Shown piece by piece: positions 61,115 through 64,000 of a stretch of 64,000 nucleotides of DNA (the stretch's first letter is position 1; each line of letters opens with the position of its first letter). Below the pieces are notes generated by a model, which was given only the letters and a program-made list of their open reading frames with translations, was not told the origin of the DNA and did not search any database. Made by a program: the position numbers and the translations under genes. This stretch comes from Methylorubrum sp. B1-46 (GTDB taxonomy: Bacteria; Pseudomonadota; Alphaproteobacteria; Rhizobiales; Beijerinckiaceae): the NCBI RefSeq assembly GCF_021117295.1, contig NZ_CP088247.1:2123001-2187000 (forward strand). Reading direction: 5' to 3'.

Positions 61115-61963
61115 CTAGACAGCCTGCCCCACCGCTGGCTCGGCGTCGAGCCGGTGTTCGCGCCGGAGCGCGTTGATGAGGTAGGGGTGCCACAGGCCGA
61201 AGCTCTCGTGCACCGCCTTGTCGATGTCGAAGAACTGGAACGGTTTAGGCAGGAAGCCGGAGGCGCCGAAGGTGGAGAGCTGGCGCTGCATGCCCTCCTC
61301 GATCCGCGGCCCCGTCATCAGGATGCGGGCCTCGGGATGGCGGTCGTTGATGCGGCAGGCAACTTCGAGGGCAGGATAATCGGGCAGGCTCATCTCGATG
61401 ATGGCGAGATCGATCGGCCCCGCTTCCCCGAGCCGGACCGCCTCCCGCCCGCCGGCGGCCTCCCGGATGCGGAACGAGAAATGGCTCTGCCCGAGGAGCT
61501 TGCGCACCAGCGTGCGCGTCGCTTGGCCCGGATCGACGACGAGGCAGTCGAGGGAGCGCGACAGAATCCGGTGGGCGGCGAGCAGGCGGCCGATATGGAG
61601 ATCCCCCAGCGGCTTGAGGATCACGTCGTAGGCGCCGACGCGGCGGGCCGTGGCGGGCCAGCGGGGGGCGAGCATGTCGGTGACGAGGACGACGAGGCCG
61701 CGCGGGTTGCTCGCCTCGCGCCAGCGTCGGATGTCGGCGCCGTTGGTCTGCGGCAGCAGCACATCGACGAACAGGAGGTCGATGTGGGAAGTGGCGAGCG
61801 CATGGTTCAGCGCGCTTCCATCGGCCGCCTCGACGATCCTCGCACCCGGATCGAGCCGGCCCACTGCCTCGGCAAGGGCAAGCCGGGTCTCCTCGTCCGG
61901 ATCGGCAATCAGGAGGGTGGGCGATGCGGTCACCGGCGGATCCCAGGGTCGGCCTGCGGGCAC
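61115..61963 (-). CDS. Protein with two receiver domains, the second with Glu for Asp
   Basis: A 282-residue protein. The first receiver (residues about 15-130) has LLIADPDEETR, the phosphoacceptor in DLLFVDVLLP and the Lys in VILKPLGD. The second (about 138-255) has LVVDPGQATR, IIEMSLPDYPALE with Glu where Asp is expected, and FLPKPFQF with the Lys. No output domain follows. The Glu could mimic permanent phosphorylation. GTG at 61963 has GAGAAG 6 bp upstream; GTG at 61933 is the alternative. No kinase is nearby. Confidence 0.83.
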   Translation of the reverse strand: MPAGRPWDPPVTASPTLLIADPDEETRLALAEAVGRLDPGARIVEAADGSALNHALATSHIDLLFVDVLLPQTNGADIRRWREASNPRGLVVLVTDMLAPRWPATARRVGAYDVILKPLGDLHIGRLLAAHRILSRSLDCLVVDPGQATRTLVRKLLGQSHFSFRIREAAGGREAVRLGEAGPIDLAIIEMSLPDYPALEVACRINDRHPEARILMTGPRIEEGMQRQLSTFGASGFLPKPFQFFDIDKAVHESFGLWHPYLINALRREHRLDAEPAVGQAV

Positions 61964-62015
61964 CCGCCGCTTCTCGGTGGCGCGGCGGATGGCTGCGGCG
62001 CGAACCGCCGAGCGT

Positions 62016-62531
62016 TCAGCGCATCACATACACCTGCGTGCCGACGGAGACACGCCCGAACAGGTCGGCGATGTCCTGATTGTACATGCGAATACAGCCG
62101 TAGGAGGCGAAGGTGCCGATTGAGTGCGGCCGGTTGGTGCCGTGGATCGCATACTCGCCGCCGCGCAGGGTCATTGCGGCCACGCCCATCGGGTTGCTCG
62201 GTGAGCCGCCGCGGATGAGGTTGGGCAGGCGCGGGTTGTCGCGCTTCACCTCGGCTGGGGGCGACCAGTCGGGCTGGTAGTACTTGCCGTCGATCTGGGT
62301 CGCGCCGCTCCACTGCTTGCCCGGCTTGCCGACCGCGACGGGGTAGCGGATCGCCGTGCCGTCGCCGTTGACGAGATAGAGCCGGCGCTCGTTGGTGCGC
62401 ACCACGATCGTGCCCGGCCCGATCCCGTCGGCGAACGGGACGACCTCGCGGGCCTGTGCGGCGCCCGCCGCGCACAACACCGCCACGAGCGCGCCCGCGA
62501 GACGCACCCTGTACTTGCCTGTTCCGAACAT
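62016..62531 (-). CDS. L,D-transpeptidase (YkuD domain)
   Basis: A 171-residue protein with a Sec signal peptide (cleavage near AQA-RE at residue 28). The YkuD domain follows, with IVVRTNERRLYLVNGDG, GGSPSNPMGVAAMTL, and the catalytic region YAIHGTNRPHSIGTFASYGC then IRMYN, with the nucleophilic Cys. It acts in the periplasm to cross-link peptidoglycan by 3-3 bonds or to attach proteins to it. ATG at 62531 begins the signal peptide. Confidence 0.93.
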   Translation of the reverse strand: MFGTGKYRVRLAGALVAVLCAAGAAQAREVVPFADGIGPGTIVVRTNERRLYLVNGDGTAIRYPVAVGKPGKQWSGATQIDGKYYQPDWSPPAEVKRDNPRLPNLIRGGSPSNPMGVAAMTLRGGEYAIHGTNRPHSIGTFASYGCIRMYNQDIADLFGRVSVGTQVYVMR

Positions 62532-62713
62532 CGAAGATCGCCTTTCCGAGCTGGAGCGTAACTGGCGAAGACGATCCAACGTTCCAGCTTGCCGCTTTGC
62601 TTTACGCGTGGCGGAATGCGGGCCTCATGCACGATCTTTTGGCGAGAGAGCGAATCGCAGCCTCAGAACTTCCGACAAATTTTAAGTAACGAAGTCGGCG
62701 TCCGGTGAGGGCC

Positions 62714-63379
62714 TCAGCGCTCGTGAAGGCGGACCGTCTCCGGGCGCCGCTCCTGCCAGCCGTGGCGGACGAGTTCCGGGTCAGCATGCTCCTCGACCGG
62801 GTGCCCGACGCAGAGATAGGCGATTAGATCCCAGGCGTCCGGAACGTCGAGGGTCCGCGTCACGGCGCTGGGTTCGAGGATCGAGACCCAGCCGACGCCG
62901 AGGCCGTGGGCGCGGGCGGCGAGCCAGAAGGCGTGGATGCAGGCCGCCACCGAGTAGCGCAGCATCTCCGGCATGGTCGCCCGGCCGAGCCCGTGGCCGG
63001 CCTCGGTCGCGGAATCGCAGAACACCGCGAGATGGACCGGCGCCTCGCGCAGGCCCGCGAGCTTCAGGCGGGCGTAGAGCGCGCCCCGCTCGTCGGCGTA
63101 GCCCGCGCGGGCGGCGGCGTTGCAGCGCTCGAAGCTCGCGGCGACCGCCGCGCGCCGCCCGGCATCGGAGACCCGCACGAAGCGCCAGGGTTGGCTGTTG
63201 CCGACGGAGGGCGCCAGCGCCGCGAGATCCAGGCAGGTCCGCAGCACGGTCTCATCGACCGGATCGGAGCGGAAGCGCCGAACGTCCCGTCGCCACGCGA
63301 AGAGATCCGCGAGGCGGGCCCGGAAGGCGGCGTCGAAGGCGGGCGGATCGACCGACGGGGGGGAAGGAGGTTCGGACAT
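62714..63379 (-). CDS. bluB: 5,6-dimethylbenzimidazole synthase
   Basis: A 221-residue nitroreductase-fold flavin enzyme with the BluB signature: FAWRRDVRRFRSDPVDETVL, the substrate-cavity LAALAPSVGNSQPWRFV, EMLRYSVAACIHAFWLAARA and GLGVGWVSILEP. BluB uses oxygen and reduced FMN to make 5,6-dimethylbenzimidazole, the lower ligand of vitamin B12. No other cob gene is next to it. It supplies cofactor chemistry needed by enzymes such as EutBC, encoded elsewhere in this window. Confidence 0.95.
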   Translation of the reverse strand: MSEPPSPPSVDPPAFDAAFRARLADLFAWRRDVRRFRSDPVDETVLRTCLDLAALAPSVGNSQPWRFVRVSDAGRRAAVAASFERCNAAARAGYADERGALYARLKLAGLREAPVHLAVFCDSATEAGHGLGRATMPEMLRYSVAACIHAFWLAARAHGLGVGWVSILEPSAVTRTLDVPDAWDLIAYLCVGHPVEEHADPELVRHGWQERRPETVRLHER

Positions 63380-63852
63380 CGCCGCCGCTTCTCGCGCCGG
63401 CGGGCGCGGATGCCAAGATGATCAACCAAGATGGTCGTCGCCGCGGCCTTGGCCGGCGTCCGGCATCGCCACGAAAAAAGGGCGGCGCTCCGAGGAGGCC
63501 GCCTGAAGTCCTTGGGTCTCGAAACCTCTGGGTGTCGGCTCGCCGAAGATCCGCGGCATTGCCCGAGGGCTGGGGAGCTCGGGTTCAGGCGCAGCCGCGG
63601 TGGACAGGCCGACGAGGTTTCAAGCCACAGTGAAAGCGTTTGCGGCGGCGATGGCAAGGCGAGATCGCGGCGAGACGGTGATGTTTGCCACCTTACCGTG
63701 CGGCGACGCACATGAGTCTTTCGTTCCGCCCCGGAATCGTATCGTGAACGACGGGGATAACCGATGGCCGGCGAAGCACCTTGCGGGCGCCGCCGACGAG
63801 TCCCATCATCTGACCCTCGCCGCAGAACGGCGGCACCGCTACGGGAGCGACG
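63380..63852. other. Divergent intergenic region between bluB and DUF2794 gene
   Basis: 473 bp. I see no gene with conserved motifs, no family I-III repeat and no cobalamin riboswitch by eye. GGGAGCGACG just before 63853 is the ribosome site of the next gene. Confidence 0.5.
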
Positions 63853-64000
63853 ATGAGTGAGGGACAGAGCGTCGATCACCGCTCGAACGACCGAGACAGT
63901 CAGGTCATCCCGTTTCCGTCCTCGACGAGCCCGCAAGTCGCCTTCCAGCGCGACGAATTGCGAACCATCTTCAATCTCTACGGACGGCGCGTCGCCGAGG
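63853..64000 (+). CDS. DUF2794 family protein, N-terminal part (cut by window edge)
   Basis: The first 49 residues only; the gene continues past the right end. After a variable serine/asparagine-rich start, VAFQRDELRTIFNLYGRRVA matches the DUF2794 start, where the family continues with a conserved aromatic core. Unknown function, cytoplasmic. GGGAG lies 8 bp before the ATG. Confidence 0.85.
   Translation, partial: MSEGQSVDHRSNDRDSQVIPFPSSTSPQVAFQRDELRTIFNLYGRRVAE

Noticed and set aside
63380..63852. Cobalamin riboswitch upstream of bluB
   Set aside because: I looked for a B12-box-like conserved segment and did not find one by eye; a covariance search was not possible.
1..64000. CRISPR arrays, insertion sequences, prophage or integron parts
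   Set aside because: No regularly spaced direct repeats, transposase or integrase motifs, or phage structural genes were found anywhere in the window.

Overview
The window looks like chromosomal DNA of a GC-rich alphaproteobacterium of the order Hyphomicrobiales (Rhizobiales), most likely Methylobacterium or Methylorubrum. This rests on gene content and order: a murA / DUF2948 / hisD / UPF0262 / low-molecular-weight phosphatase block, paired DUF465 genes before purE-purK, an ExoR-like Sel1 protein, a class II DAHP synthase, an ALAS-type hemA, and an OxlT oxalate carrier. The genus is an inference. I found no rRNA, CRISPR array, prophage or intact insertion sequence, and one tRNA, tRNA-Val(GAC).

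Layout. 1-3.6 kb: a leftward surface-glycan cluster (UDP-glucose dehydrogenase start, a two-domain glycosyltransferase, an unknown protein). 3.9-8.3 kb: tRNA-Val, two terminators, oxlT, and divergently eutB-eutC, with a palindromic operator-like site between. 8.9-12.4 kb: ilvD overlapping an exoR-like gene, then a decayed TacA antitoxin facing a TacT-like acetyltransferase. 12.4-20 kb: xthA, ceramidase-like and DUF2490 genes, prpE, two DUF465 genes, DUF3606, purE-purK. 20-30 kb: TPR lipoprotein, response regulator, glpX, hom, secreted proteins, a nucleoside transporter, then a glycosyltransferase overlapping a lysine methyltransferase. 30-39 kb: topoisomerase IB, a soluble MCP-like Cache protein, a cydA without cydB, a LuxR regulator, a diguanylate cyclase, secreted proteins, an FTR1 iron permease and a frameshifted macrodomain gene. 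39-45 kb: the phosphatase / UPF0262 / hisD / DUF2948 / murA block, interrupted by a secreted-protein gene and a 14-bp tandem repeat. 45-54.5 kb: hemA, an overlapping nucleotidyltransferase/unknown gene pair, DUF2059, PhnA-like, a metallo-hydrolase, a LuxR regulator, class II DAHP synthase and small hypotheticals. 54.8-64 kb: yicC-gmk, an ABC exporter, an MFS carrier, DUF2336, a dual receiver protein, an L,D-transpeptidase, bluB and the start of a DUF2794 gene.

The most distinctive non-genic content is three families of dispersed, hairpin-forming intergenic repeats. Family I (about 80 bp) has five clear copies and one decayed copy, family II (about 45 bp) has six, and family III (about 115 bp) has two. 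Several copies begin at or contain a stop codon. One family I copy supplies the last codons of purK, and one family II copy is read in frame inside an MFS transporter. Other points of interest are the nucleotidyltransferase/partner pair next to a family III repeat, the orphan cydA, several regulators lacking the phosphoacceptor Asp, and a promoter-plus-inverted-repeat arrangement upstream of hemA. BluB (lower cobalamin ligand) and EutBC (a cobalamin-dependent enzyme) are functionally linked although far apart.
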